A DNA stretch of 64,000 nucleotides, taken from contig JACJWG010000008.1 of the NCBI GenBank assembly GCA_020637235.1, positions 62,001 to 126,000 of the forward strand, given 5' to 3'. Positions 8,223 through 16,061 of this stretch are shown in pieces. The notes under the pieces were generated by a model. The model worked only from the letters and a program-made list of their open reading frames with translations, was not told the DNA's origin and did no database searches. Position 1 is the stretch's first letter, and every line of letters starts with the position of its first letter. Origin of the DNA: Acidimicrobiaceae bacterium (GTDB lineage: Bacteria > Actinomycetota > Acidimicrobiia > Acidimicrobiales > Ilumatobacteraceae). A program made the translations under genes and the position numbers.

Positions 8223-8398
8223 CGTTCGGGAGTCGCTCCTGGGTGCCACACTCGGCTCACCGCGCCTGGTCAGCGGAATCGGTGGCACCCAGAACGTTCG
8301 GGAATCGCTCCTGGGTGCCGAGCTCGGCTCACCGGGCCTGGTCAGCGGAATCGGTGGCACCCAGAACGTTCGGGAATCGCTCCTGGATGCCACGCTCG
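8223..8398. repeat. Tandem 72-bp hairpin repeat, about 2.4 copies
   Basis: Units start at 8223, 8295 and 8367 with an exact 72-bp period and begin CGTTCGGGAATCGCTCCTGG. The third copy fades after about 32 bp. Each full unit folds on itself: in unit 1, CTGGGTGCCAC (8239-8249) pairs with GTGGCACCCAG (8282-8292) across a 32-nt loop, and unit 2 keeps nine of these pairs. It lies just after dmpC, where it could end or attenuate transcription, or it may be a REP-like element. Both strands stay open across it by composition only; I call no gene here. Confidence 0.85.
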
Positions 8399-8474
8399 TG
8401 CGTTGGGTACGGCGAGTTCGGCAAGCGCCATGGCGCGCGAGAGCGGGATCGTCCGCGAGAATGGGGGGACCCTG

Positions 8475-8984
8475 ATGGACGCCGACCGCTTCCCCACCAC
8501 GATGTCGATCGCCGAATCGATCGCGCTCGCCGACGGTCGCGGCACCGAGCCGGTGACCTTCGAGCGGCACGATCACGTGAGTGGCCCGTTCTTCCACGGC
8601 ACGCGGTACGCCTTCGGTGTCGGCGACCTGTTGGTGCCGGGAACGCCGTCCAACTACCAGGCGGGCCGGATCTCGAACCACGTGTACTTCGCCTCGCTGC
8701 TCGAGCCGGCGATCTGGGCGGCCGAGCTCGCCAACGCGCTCGCCGGGATCGCCGAGCGCGGCCACATCTACGTGGTCGAGCCGACCGGACCGTTCGAGGA
8801 CGACCCGAACGTGACGGACAAGCGATTCCCCGGCAACGTCACCCGTTCGTTCCGCACCCCGCATCCGATGCGTGTCGTGGACGAGGTGACCGGCTGGGAA
8901 GGGCACCCGCCCGACGTGCTGCAGGGCATGCTCGACAACCTCTCGCGCCTGCGCGAACAGGGCCTCGACGTCATCGAGGACTAG
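8475..8984 (+). CDS. arr: Arr-like rifamycin NAD+ ADP-ribosyltransferase
   Basis: 169 aa. Arr enzymes inactivate rifamycins by ADP-ribosylating the ansa-chain hydroxyl using NAD+. The core matches closely: GPFFHGT (His41), GDLLVPG, SNHVYF (Tyr71), AIWAAELA, YVVEPTGPFEDDPNVTDKRF (catalytic Asp about 109-110) and FPGNVTRSFR; His, Tyr and Asp are the family's catalytic set. It is longer than the usual 140 aa because of about 25 extra residues at each end; the C-terminal one is GHPPDVLQGMLDNLSRLREQ. ATG 8475 is chosen for the GGGGGA six bases upstream; an in-frame ATG at 8430 is possible. It overlaps the convergent peptidase gene by 4 bp. Resistance is inferred, not shown. Confidence 0.85.
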   Translation: MDADRFPTTMSIAESIALADGRGTEPVTFERHDHVSGPFFHGTRYAFGVGDLLVPGTPSNYQAGRISNHVYFASLLEPAIWAAELANALAGIAERGHIYVVEPTGPFEDDPNVTDKRFPGNVTRSFRTPHPMRVVDEVTGWEGHPPDVLQGMLDNLSRLREQGLDVIED

Positions 8985-9664
8985 TTCGCGGACTCGTCTC
9001 GCGCGAAGCGTCGCCAGCGACCTTCGGACACCACGTCGGCCTCGCCGTCCACCACCCGGATCGCGGTGTCGTCGTCGATCGCGTACGCCGGGCAGTCGAT
9101 CCGAGCGAACCAGGCCTCGGCGTTGGCCATCGTGTTCTCCGGCAGCATCGGATGATCGAGGTGCGGGTAGATCGCGAAGTCGACGACACCGAGCGCGCGG
9201 TCGTCGCCCGACGGTTGCGTCCAACTGGTGAACTCCTCGCCGATGCGGGGTGTCATCACCATGCTCCCGGCACTGAGCCCGACCCACACGCCGCTGAGCG
9301 CGGGCAGCATGTCGGCCATGCCGCTCTCGCGCATCCAGTGTGCGAGGTACAGCGTGTCGCCACCGGCGGCGAGGAACACGTCGGTCTCGTGCACGAGCGG
9401 CTTCCACCGCTCGTCGTCGATGCTCGCCAGGGCGGTGAGCTCGAGCAGGCCGACCGATCGCCACCCGAGTTGCGTCATCTGCGACTGCTCGTTGCCCGTG
9501 ACGAACCCCCACGGCTTCACGCCCGGACCGACGTAGGGGTGGGCGTACTGCGCCGTCGGGATGCACAGCGCGGTGCACTCCGGGATCGGCTTGGGCAACA
9601 TGGCCGTGAGAGCGTCGAGGATCGTCGGGTTCTCGACCCCGCCGGACGTGAGCAACAGACGCAC
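8981..9664 (-). CDS. Peptidase E / S51-family dipeptidase
   Basis: 227 aa, the usual size for the family. Peptidase E cleaves Asp-X dipeptides in the cytoplasm; other S51 members are cyanophycinases. The nucleophile lies in GVWVGLSAGSMVM (Ser131) and a conserved His in FAIYPHLDHP (His168); FLAAGGDTLYLAHWM is the family's glycine-rich segment. No signal peptide. It faces the Arr gene and is divergent from dmpK, so it interrupts the catabolic island without a clear metabolic link. Exact substrate uncertain. Confidence 0.82.
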   Translation of the reverse strand: MRLLLTSGGVENPTILDALTAMLPKPIPECTALCIPTAQYAHPYVGPGVKPWGFVTGNEQSQMTQLGWRSVGLLELTALASIDDERWKPLVHETDVFLAAGGDTLYLAHWMRESGMADMLPALSGVWVGLSAGSMVMTPRIGEEFTSWTQPSGDDRALGVVDFAIYPHLDHPMLPENTMANAEAWFARIDCPAYAIDDDTAIRVVDGEADVVSEGRWRRFARDESAN

Positions 9665-9750
9665 GGAACCTCCTGTGATGACCGTCGGTCCGACGCTAGC
9701 GAGCGTGGCGCGCCGGCGCGATGTCGATACCCCAGGGGGTAGGGCGTCCT

Positions 9751-9767
9751 GTTCCGATATCCGGAAC
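9751..9767. promoter_or_regulatory. IclR-type operator before the phenol hydroxylase operon
   Basis: Inverted repeat GTTCCG-ATATC-CGGAAC, 6-bp arms and 5-nt spacer, centre 9759, 53 bp before the dmpK GTG. CACACT at 9799-9804 is a likely -10, seven bases before the start. Palindrome centre to first base of the -10 is 40 bp, identical to the dmpE promoter. Confidence 0.78.
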
Positions 9768-9811
9768 GCGAAGCTTCACCTGCGGGACGGTCGGGGCGCA
9801 CACTCGGCGAC

Positions 9812-10123
9812 GTGGCAATCGAGGGGATGCCGGAACCACGGGGGTTCGACACGACGCGCCGGTTCGTGCGCGTGGTCGAGCGCCGGCCGGACGGCTTCGT
9901 CGAGTTCCACTTCTCGATCGGCGATCCGTCGCTGTTCGTGGAGATGCTGCTGAGCGAGACGGCCTTCGACGAGTTCTGCGCGTCGATCCGGCCCGAGACG
10001 CTCGGCCCGCTCGACCAGGCACATGCCGACCCGCTGGCAGGCATGACCGAGGACGAGCCCGACGACGCGGCCGCGGCGTTCGCATGGACCATGCACGACG
10101 CGACCCACCGCAGGATCACGTAG
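9812..10123 (+). CDS. dmpK: Phenol hydroxylase assembly protein (P0)
   Basis: 103 aa, DmpK family. DmpK is not part of the purified hydroxylase but helps iron insertion or assembly of the diiron oxygenase. Visible family core: TTRRFVRVVERRPDG, FVEFHFSIGDPSLFVEM and FDEFC. First gene of the dmpKLMNOPQB unit. The GTG start at 9812 agrees with the operator spacing and the leaderless -10; no Shine-Dalgarno is present. The acidic C-terminus (TEDEPDDAAAAFAWTMHDA) is of the expected length. Confidence 0.85.
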   Translation: MAIEGMPEPRGFDTTRRFVRVVERRPDGFVEFHFSIGDPSLFVEMLLSETAFDEFCASIRPETLGPLDQAHADPLAGMTEDEPDDAAAAFAWTMHDATHRRIT

Positions 10124-10160
10124 CTCGCAGCCGCGAGCCGACACGAGGGGACAACAGAGG

Positions 10161-11153
10161 ATGCAGATCGATCTGCGTACGGTGACGATCCCGGTGCAAC
10201 GGCACTCGTTCACCCACATCGCCGACCGGCTCGGGCCGGACAAGACGCCGACCCGGTACCAGGAAGCGACGCTCGACGTGCAGGCGAACGCGAACTTCCA
10301 CTACCGGCCGACATGGGATCCCGACCACGAGATCTTCGACCCGACCCGGTCGAAGCTGGTGATGAAGGACTGGTACACGTTCAAGGACCCCCGCCAGTAC
10401 TACTACGCCACCTACACGATCGCTCGGGCCCGGATGCAGGAGACGGCCGAGGCCGACTTCGAGTTCGTCGAGAAGCGCGGCCTGGCCGAGTCGTTCGCGC
10501 CGGCAGCGAAGCAGAAGGCGCTCGACGTCCTCGTGCCGCTGCGTCACGTGGCCTGGGGCGCCAACATGAACAACTCCAGCGTCTGCGCCTACGGCTACGG
10601 CACCGCGTTCACCGCGCCGTGCATCTTCCAGGCGATGGACAACCTGGGCATCGCCCAGTACCTCAGCAGGGTCGGCTTGCTGCTCGGCGACGCCGAGGCA
10701 CTCGACGAGGGCAAGGCGGCGTGGACCTCGGCGCCGGTGTGGCAGGAACTGCGCCGGTACGTGGAGGACACCCTCGTGGTGCAGGACCCGGTCGAGCTGT
10801 GGGTCGCACAGAACCTGGTGCTCGACGGCCTGCTGTACCCGCTGGTGTACGAGAAGTTCGACGCGGCGCTGACGGCGGAGGCCGGCCCGACGGTGTCGAT
10901 GCTGCTGCGCTTCCAGGTCGACTGGTTCGCCGAGACGAGCAAGTGGGTCGATGCCACGGTGAAGACCGCTGCCGCCGAGTCGCCGGAGAACGCCGCCCTG
11001 CTGGCCGAGTGGATCGGCCACTACCGCGATCGTGCGGTCGCCGCCCTCGCCCCGGTCGCCGAGCTCGCGCTCGGTGCCGACGGTGCCGCAGCGATGGCCG
11101 ACGTCCAGTCCAGGTTCGCCGCACGCGTCGCCAAGTGCGGCGTCGCCCTCTGA
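10161..11153 (+). CDS. dmpL: Phenol hydroxylase beta subunit (P1)
   Basis: 330 aa, normal for DmpL. It is the beta subunit of the (alpha-beta-gamma)2 diiron hydroxylase: ferritin-like helical fold without metal ligands, supporting the alpha subunit DmpN. Family segments: RYQEATLDVQ, NFHYRPTWDPDHEIFD, DPRQYYYATYTIARARMQE and VPLRHVAWGANMNN. The ATG follows GAGGGGACAACAGAGG, a purine-rich ribosome binding region. Lies 37 bp after dmpK and 13 bp before dmpM. Confidence 0.92.
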   Translation: MQIDLRTVTIPVQRHSFTHIADRLGPDKTPTRYQEATLDVQANANFHYRPTWDPDHEIFDPTRSKLVMKDWYTFKDPRQYYYATYTIARARMQETAEADFEFVEKRGLAESFAPAAKQKALDVLVPLRHVAWGANMNNSSVCAYGYGTAFTAPCIFQAMDNLGIAQYLSRVGLLLGDAEALDEGKAAWTSAPVWQELRRYVEDTLVVQDPVELWVAQNLVLDGLLYPLVYEKFDAALTAEAGPTVSMLLRFQVDWFAETSKWVDATVKTAAAESPENAALLAEWIGHYRDRAVAALAPVAELALGADGAAAMADVQSRFAARVAKCGVAL

Positions 11154-11166
11154 TCGGAGCACACCG

Positions 11167-11439
11167 ATGTCGACCGTGTTCATCGCCTTCCAGACCAACG
11201 AGACCTCGCGCATGATCGTCGAGGCCATCACCGACGACAACCCCGAGGCGGTCGTCAACGAGCAGCCGGCCATGGTGAAGGTGGACGCCCCCGGCACGCT
11301 CACCGTGCACCGAGCCACCGTCGAGGACAAGCTCGGCCGGTCGTTCGACCTGCAGGAGCTGCACGTCCACCTGATCACCCTGTCCGGTCACATCGACGAG
11401 TCCGACGACGAGTTCACCCTCTCCTGGAACGCGAACTGA
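11167..11439 (+). CDS. dmpM: Phenol hydroxylase regulatory (effector) protein P2
   Basis: 90 aa, cofactor-less MmoB/DmpM effector protein that binds the hydroxylase near the diiron site and is needed for turnover. Seen: VFIAFQTNETSRMIVEAI, a VNEQPAMVKVDAPGTL strand and the C-terminal LITLSGHIDESDDEFTLSW segment typical of DmpM. ATG preceded by GGAG. Located between the beta and alpha subunit genes, the standard order. Confidence 0.92.
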   Translation: MSTVFIAFQTNETSRMIVEAITDDNPEAVVNEQPAMVKVDAPGTLTVHRATVEDKLGRSFDLQELHVHLITLSGHIDESDDEFTLSWNAN

Positions 11440-11450
11440 GGAACCCTGCC

Positions 11451-13016
11451 ATGACGATGACCTCCGAACCCACGCCCGCCGCCAAGAAGAAGCTGGGCCT
11501 GAAGGAGCGCTATGCGCTCATGACCCGTGGCCTCGACTGGGAGACCACGTATCAGCCGATGGAAAAGGTGTTCCCGTACGCCACGTACGAGGGCATCAAG
11601 ATCCACGACTGGGACGCCTGGCAGGACCCGTTCCGGCTGACGATGGACGCGTACTGGAAGTACCAGGCCGAGAAGGAGCAGAAGCTCTACGCGATCATGG
11701 ACGCGTTCGCGCAGAACAACGGCCACCTCGGCCTCACCGACGCCCGCTACCTCAACTCGCTGAAGCTGTTCCTCACCGGCGTGTCGCCGCTCGAGTACAT
11801 GGCCCACCGTGGCTTCGCCCACGTCGGCCGGGCGATGCCCGGTGTCGGCGCTCGAGTGGCGTGCCAGATGCAGTCGCTCGACGAGCTGCGTCACGCACAG
11901 ACCCAGATCCACTCGATGTCGAACTACAACAAGTTGTACGACGGCTTCCACAGCTGGCGTCACATGCACGACCGGGTCTGGTACCTCTCGGTGCCGAAGA
12001 GCTTCTTCGACGACGCGATCACCGCCGGCCCGTTCGAGTTCATGATCGCGATCGGCTTCTCGTTCGAGTACGTGCTGACGAACCTGCTGTTCGTGCCGTT
12101 CATCTCGGGCGCCGCCTACAACGGCGACATGGGTGCGATGGCGTTCGGGTTCTCGGCCCAGAGCGACGAGAGCCGCCACATGACCCTCGGCCTCGAGGCG
12201 ATCAAGTTCATGCTCGAGCAGGACCCGGACAACCTGCCGATCGTGCAGCGGTGGATCGACAAGTGGTTCTGGCGCGGCTACCGCGTGCTGACGCTCGTGG
12301 CGATGATGCTCGACTACATGCTGCCCAAGAAGGTGATGAGCTGGAAGGAGGCGTGGGAGATCTACGCCGAGGAGAACGGCGGTGCGCTGTTCGCCGACCT
12401 GGCTCGCTACGGCATCCGTCCGCCGCTCGGCTGGCAACAGGCCTGCGACGACAAGGAGCACCTGAGCCACCAGGCCTGGTCGACCTTCTACCAGTACCAG
12501 GGTGCCGCACCGTTCCACACCTGGGTGCCGAGCCCCGAGGACATGGCGTGGGAGGCGGAGAAGTACCCGAACACGTTCGACCAGTACTACCGGCCGCGCT
12601 TCGAGTATTGGGCCGAGCAGGAGGCCGCGGGCACCCGGTTCAACAACGCCACGTTGCCGCAGCTGTGCCAGGTGTGCCAGATCCCGATGCTGTTCACCGA
12701 GCCCGGCGATCCCACCCGCATCTGCTACCGCGAGAGCGAGTACGACGGCGAGACCTACCACACCTGCTCGGACGGGTGTCAGGCGATCTTCGACCACGAG
12801 CCGGAGAAGTACGTGCAGGCGTGGTTGCCGGTGCACCAGATCTACCAGGGCCACTGCTTCGGGCCCGACGCCGATCCGACGTCGCCCGACTTCAACCCCC
12901 TGCTCGAGGTCATCAAGTGGTACCGGATGGACGTCGGTACCGACAACGCCCCCTACGAGGGCTCGCGCGACCAGGAGAACTTCCAGGCCTGGAAGGCGAT
13001 GCAGACCAAGAACTGA
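11451..13016 (+). CDS. dmpN: Phenol hydroxylase alpha (diiron oxygenase) subunit P3
   Basis: 521 aa catalytic subunit that hydroxylates phenol to catechol with O2 and electrons from DmpP. Diiron ligands seen: Glu115 (VSPLEYMAHR), Glu145/His148 (LDELRHAQ), a Glu in GFSFEYVLTN and Glu240/His243 (SDESRHMTL), the two EXXH motifs of bacterial multicomponent monooxygenases. The C-terminal Cys-rich part (CQVCQIPM ... TCSDGCQAIFDHEP) is the YHS-like zinc segment of this subunit. Length fits DmpN and TouA. Substrate range (phenol, cresols, benzene) cannot be read from sequence; the clustering with catechol genes supports phenol. Confidence 0.95.
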   Translation: MTMTSEPTPAAKKKLGLKERYALMTRGLDWETTYQPMEKVFPYATYEGIKIHDWDAWQDPFRLTMDAYWKYQAEKEQKLYAIMDAFAQNNGHLGLTDARYLNSLKLFLTGVSPLEYMAHRGFAHVGRAMPGVGARVACQMQSLDELRHAQTQIHSMSNYNKLYDGFHSWRHMHDRVWYLSVPKSFFDDAITAGPFEFMIAIGFSFEYVLTNLLFVPFISGAAYNGDMGAMAFGFSAQSDESRHMTLGLEAIKFMLEQDPDNLPIVQRWIDKWFWRGYRVLTLVAMMLDYMLPKKVMSWKEAWEIYAEENGGALFADLARYGIRPPLGWQQACDDKEHLSHQAWSTFYQYQGAAPFHTWVPSPEDMAWEAEKYPNTFDQYYRPRFEYWAEQEAAGTRFNNATLPQLCQVCQIPMLFTEPGDPTRICYRESEYDGETYHTCSDGCQAIFDHEPEKYVQAWLPVHQIYQGHCFGPDADPTSPDFNPLLEVIKWYRMDVGTDNAPYEGSRDQENFQAWKAMQTKN

Positions 13017-13063
13017 CCGCCCTCTCATCCCACGCTCGCAACGATCTCAGACAGGAGACACTC

Positions 13064-13426
13064 ATGGCCGTCGCTGCTGTGAAGGAGTACGTCGGTGAAC
13101 GCAAGGACGTCGCCGCCAACCTCCCGCCCGGAACCCAACTCACCTACGTCGGGTGGATCGACCACCTGATGTTCTGTGCGCCGTTCGCCTTCCCGCTGCC
13201 GTCCGACATGCCCTTCGGGGCGATCGTCGAGGCGGTGCTGCCGGAGGCGTTCGGTGCCCATCCCGACTTCGCGAAGATCGACTGGTCCACCGTCACCTGG
13301 ACCAAGGGCCGCCAGCCCTTCACGCCGGACTTCTCGAAGTCGCTCGCCGACAACGGCATGAAGCACAAGGACAGCCTCACCTTCTCGACCCCGGGTCTCA
13401 CCGGGATCAAGGGTTCGCACAGCTGA
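13064..13426 (+). CDS. dmpO: Phenol hydroxylase gamma subunit (P4)
   Basis: 120 aa, the expected length. Gamma subunit of the oxygenase. Family segments: VGWIDHLMFCAPFAFPLP and SDMPFGAIVEAVLPEAFGAH, then HPDFAKIDW. ATG 13064 is preceded by CAGGAGACACTC, a good ribosome binding site, and lies 47 bp after dmpN. A much longer frame is open upstream only because it shadows dmpN. Confidence 0.9.
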   Translation: MAVAAVKEYVGERKDVAANLPPGTQLTYVGWIDHLMFCAPFAFPLPSDMPFGAIVEAVLPEAFGAHPDFAKIDWSTVTWTKGRQPFTPDFSKSLADNGMKHKDSLTFSTPGLTGIKGSHS

Positions 13427-13435
13427 GGTGACCGA

Positions 13436-14494
13436 GTGACCTACGAGCTCACCATCGAGCCCCTGGGCCAGACCGTCGAGGTCGAGGAGGGCCAGACCCT
13501 GCTCGATGCCAGCCTGCGGGCCGGCGTCTACCTCCCGCACGCGTGCGGGCACGGCCTCTGCGGCACCTGCAAGGTCCAGGTGCTCGATGGTGAGATCGAC
13601 CACGGCGAGGCATCGAGTTTCGCGCTCATGGACTTCGAGCGCGAAGAGGGGTACTGCCTCGCCTGCGTGGCCCACGCCGAGAGCGACCTGACGATCGAAG
13701 CCGACGTCGACGACGAGCCCGACGCCCTCAACCTGCCGGTGCGTTCGGTGACCGCGACGGTGACGGCGATCGTCGATCTCACGCCGACGATCAAGGGCGT
13801 GTACGCGAAGGTGGACGACCCGCAGGGTCTCGCGTTCCAGGCCGGTCAGTACGTGAACGTGTCGTTGCCGGGCGGAGGTCACCGTCCGTTCTCGTTCGCG
13901 AACCCCCCGTCCGATCCGCACACGGTGGAGCTCGACGTGCGCCTGGTGCCCGGTGGGCTCGCCACCACGTGGATCCACGAGCGACTCGCCGTCGGCGACC
14001 GGCTCGACCTGGCCGGCCCGTACGGTCGCTTCCACGTGCGCCGTTCGGCCGACCTGCCGATGATCTTCCTCGCGGGCGGCTCGGGACTGTCGAGCCCGCG
14101 CTCGATGATCCTCGATCTGCTCGAGAGCGGCTGTGCGCAGCCGATCACGCTGATCCACGGGGCACGAACGCACGACGAGCTCTACCACGTCGACGAGCTC
14201 ACGGCGCTCGCCGATCGCCACCCGACGTTCACCTACCTCACGGCGGTGTCGCACGAGCCGGAGGGGAGCGACTGGACGGGCGCCCGCGGCTTCGTGCACG
14301 AGGTGGCGGTCGCGCACTTCGGCAACGACTTCCGTGGCCACAAGGCCTACCTGTGCGGACCCCCGGCGATGATCGACGCCTGCATCACCGCGCTCATGCA
14401 AGGACGGCTGTTCGAGCGCGACATCTACCAGGAGCTCTTCATCTCCGCCGCCGACACCCAGCGGGTCCGCAGCCCGCTGTTCAAGAAGATCTGA
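13436..14494 (+). CDS. dmpP: Phenol hydroxylase reductase (P5), 2Fe-2S/FAD
   Basis: 352 aa. It moves electrons from NAD(P)H through FAD and a [2Fe-2S] centre to the oxygenase. Plant-type ferredoxin domain first: Cys37, Cys42, Cys45 (CGHGLCGTC) and Cys77 (CLAC). The FAD domain follows (HRPFSFANPPSD, R-x-F-S-F motif), then the nucleotide domain (FLAGGSGLSSPRSMI; YLCGPPAMIDA). GTG start nine bases after the dmpO stop, with GAGGTG just upstream. Length and order match DmpP. Confidence 0.94.
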   Translation: MTYELTIEPLGQTVEVEEGQTLLDASLRAGVYLPHACGHGLCGTCKVQVLDGEIDHGEASSFALMDFEREEGYCLACVAHAESDLTIEADVDDEPDALNLPVRSVTATVTAIVDLTPTIKGVYAKVDDPQGLAFQAGQYVNVSLPGGGHRPFSFANPPSDPHTVELDVRLVPGGLATTWIHERLAVGDRLDLAGPYGRFHVRRSADLPMIFLAGGSGLSSPRSMILDLLESGCAQPITLIHGARTHDELYHVDELTALADRHPTFTYLTAVSHEPEGSDWTGARGFVHEVAVAHFGNDFRGHKAYLCGPPAMIDACITALMQGRLFERDIYQELFISAADTQRVRSPLFKKI

Positions 14495-14506
14495 CCCGCT
14501 GGACCG

Positions 14507-14806
14507 ATGACCGCGTACACCGTGACCGTCGCACCGGAGGGACGCACGTTCCGCTGTCCCGACACCAAGAGCATCCTCGTCGGCATCGAGCACAACGGCG
14601 GTGCCGACGCCGTGCAGGTGGGCTGCCGCTCGGGCGGCTGCGGCGTCTGCCGCGTCGAGGTGCTCGAGGGCACCTACACCGCGAAGCGGATGAGCAAGGC
14701 GTTCTGCACCGACGACGACGTCGCCCACGGGATCCTGCTGTCGTGCCGCGCGTACCCGACGAGCGATCTCGTCGTCCGACCCTGTCCGAAACCACGAGAC
14801 CACTGA
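14507..14806 (+). CDS. dmpQ: Chloroplast-type [2Fe-2S] ferredoxin reactivating catechol 2,3-dioxygenase
   Basis: 99 aa. The XylT/DmpQ ferredoxin reduces the active-site iron of catechol 2,3-dioxygenase after oxidative inactivation by substituted catechols. Cluster ligands Cys40, Cys45, Cys48 (CRSGGCGVC) and Cys80. It lies between the hydroxylase and dioxygenase genes as in known clusters. ATG 12 bp after dmpP; no strong ribosome binding site, so coupling to dmpP translation is likely. Confidence 0.9.
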   Translation: MTAYTVTVAPEGRTFRCPDTKSILVGIEHNGGADAVQVGCRSGGCGVCRVEVLEGTYTAKRMSKAFCTDDDVAHGILLSCRAYPTSDLVVRPCPKPRDH

Positions 14807-14839
14807 TCTCGACCGACCTCATCACACAAGGAGAATCCA

Positions 14840-15766
14840 ATGGCCATGTCAGGCGTGCTCCGTCCGGGGCACATGCAGCTGAAGGTCCTCGACCTCGAGG
14901 AGTCGATCGACTTCTACACGAACGTCGTCGGCCTCATCCAGACCGGCCGCGAGGGCGACCGGGCGTACTTCAAGGCGTGGGACGAGCGTGATCATCACAG
15001 CCTCGTGCTCCGCGGCGCCGGCGAGGCCGGTATGGACTTCTTCGGCTTCAAGGTGACCGACGACGCCACGCTCGCGAAGCTCGAGGCCGACCTGAACGCG
15101 TACGGCGTCACCACCGAGCGCATCCCTGCAGGTGACCTGCTCGAGACCGGCGAGCGAGTGCGCTTCGAGATCGCGTCCGGCCATCAGATCGAGCTGTACT
15201 CGCAGAAGACCGCGGTCGGGACGCCGATGGGCGACACCAACCCGCCGCCGTGGTGTGCCGCCGCCGAGCAGGGCATCGCGCCGATCCGCATGGACCACGC
15301 GCTCCTGTACGGGCCGGACATCGAGAAGGTGCAGGCGCTGTTCGTCGACGTGCTCGGCTTCTACCTCGTCGAGCACATCCTGCTCGAGGACGGCGAGACC
15401 GATCTCGCGATCTGGCTGTCGTGCAGCACCAAGGCCCACGACATCGCGTTCGTGCGCAACGAGGAGCCCGGCAAGCTGCACCACACCGCCTTCTTGCTCG
15501 AGAGCTGGGAGAAGGTGCTGCGGGCGGCCGACCTCATGTCGATGAACCAGGTGTCGATCGACATGGGCCCGACCCGCCACGGCGTCACCCGCGGGACGAC
15601 GATCTACGCCTTCGACAACTCGGGCAACCGCTTCGAGACGTTCTGCGGCGGCTACGCCACCTACCCGGACATCCCGCCGATCACCTGGACCTGGGACGAG
15701 GTCGGCCCGGCCGTCTTCTACCACGATCGCCAGCTGAACCCGGCCTTCTTGGACGTGTACACCTGA
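14840..15766 (+). CDS. dmpB: Catechol 2,3-dioxygenase (extradiol)
   Basis: 308 aa, close to the 307 aa of XylE. Fe(II) enzyme opening catechol to 2-hydroxymuconate semialdehyde. Two vicinal-oxygen-chelate domains; iron ligands His153 (RMDHALL), His215 (KLHHTAF) and Glu266 (NRFETFCGGY), with conserved His200, His247 and Tyr256 near the active site. AAGGAG lies before the ATG. Last gene of the hydroxylase operon; a strong hairpin follows at 15798-15845. Confidence 0.95.
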   Translation: MAMSGVLRPGHMQLKVLDLEESIDFYTNVVGLIQTGREGDRAYFKAWDERDHHSLVLRGAGEAGMDFFGFKVTDDATLAKLEADLNAYGVTTERIPAGDLLETGERVRFEIASGHQIELYSQKTAVGTPMGDTNPPPWCAAAEQGIAPIRMDHALLYGPDIEKVQALFVDVLGFYLVEHILLEDGETDLAIWLSCSTKAHDIAFVRNEEPGKLHHTAFLLESWEKVLRAADLMSMNQVSIDMGPTRHGVTRGTTIYAFDNSGNRFETFCGGYATYPDIPPITWTWDEVGPAVFYHDRQLNPAFLDVYT

Positions 15767-15797
15767 TCGTCGCCGTTCGTCTGCGTCCGGTCACGTC

Positions 15798-15845
15798 CGA
15801 CGCGGCGGACCGTTCGACCAGCTCGGTCGAACGGCCGCCGCGTCG
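15798..15845. terminator. Strong hairpin after dmpB
   Basis: Left arm 15798-15819 and right arm 15825-15845 form 21 base pairs around a 5-nt loop, broken only by a single bulged A at 15809. No T-run follows, so it is not a textbook intrinsic terminator, but its place after the last catabolic gene fits an end-of-operon structure. A smaller hairpin, CCGGATC-GATCCGG, lies at about 15892-15912. Confidence 0.65.
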
Positions 15846-16061
15846 TCGCGCCCGGGCTGCAGTGGTCTCGCGCTCGAGTCGTGACCCGCACCGGATCCGG
15901 GCTTGATCCGGGCGGCGCACCCTCGCCTGGTGCAGAACGAGCCATTTCCGTCCGACCGCACCGAAGGCGGACGAGCAGGTCCTATTCTCCGCAGCGACAT
16001 CACGACCGGAGACCGGCATCCGGTGGTGGGGGAGGGATCAGGTGATCGCGGAGTGGGGCGC

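Noticed and set aside
8223..8398. Coding region, as both strands stay open across the 72-bp repeats
   Set aside because: The period is a multiple of three, so frames stay open by chance. The products are Arg/Pro/Gly-rich repeats with no gene-like start, and they overlap the dmpC and arr ends.
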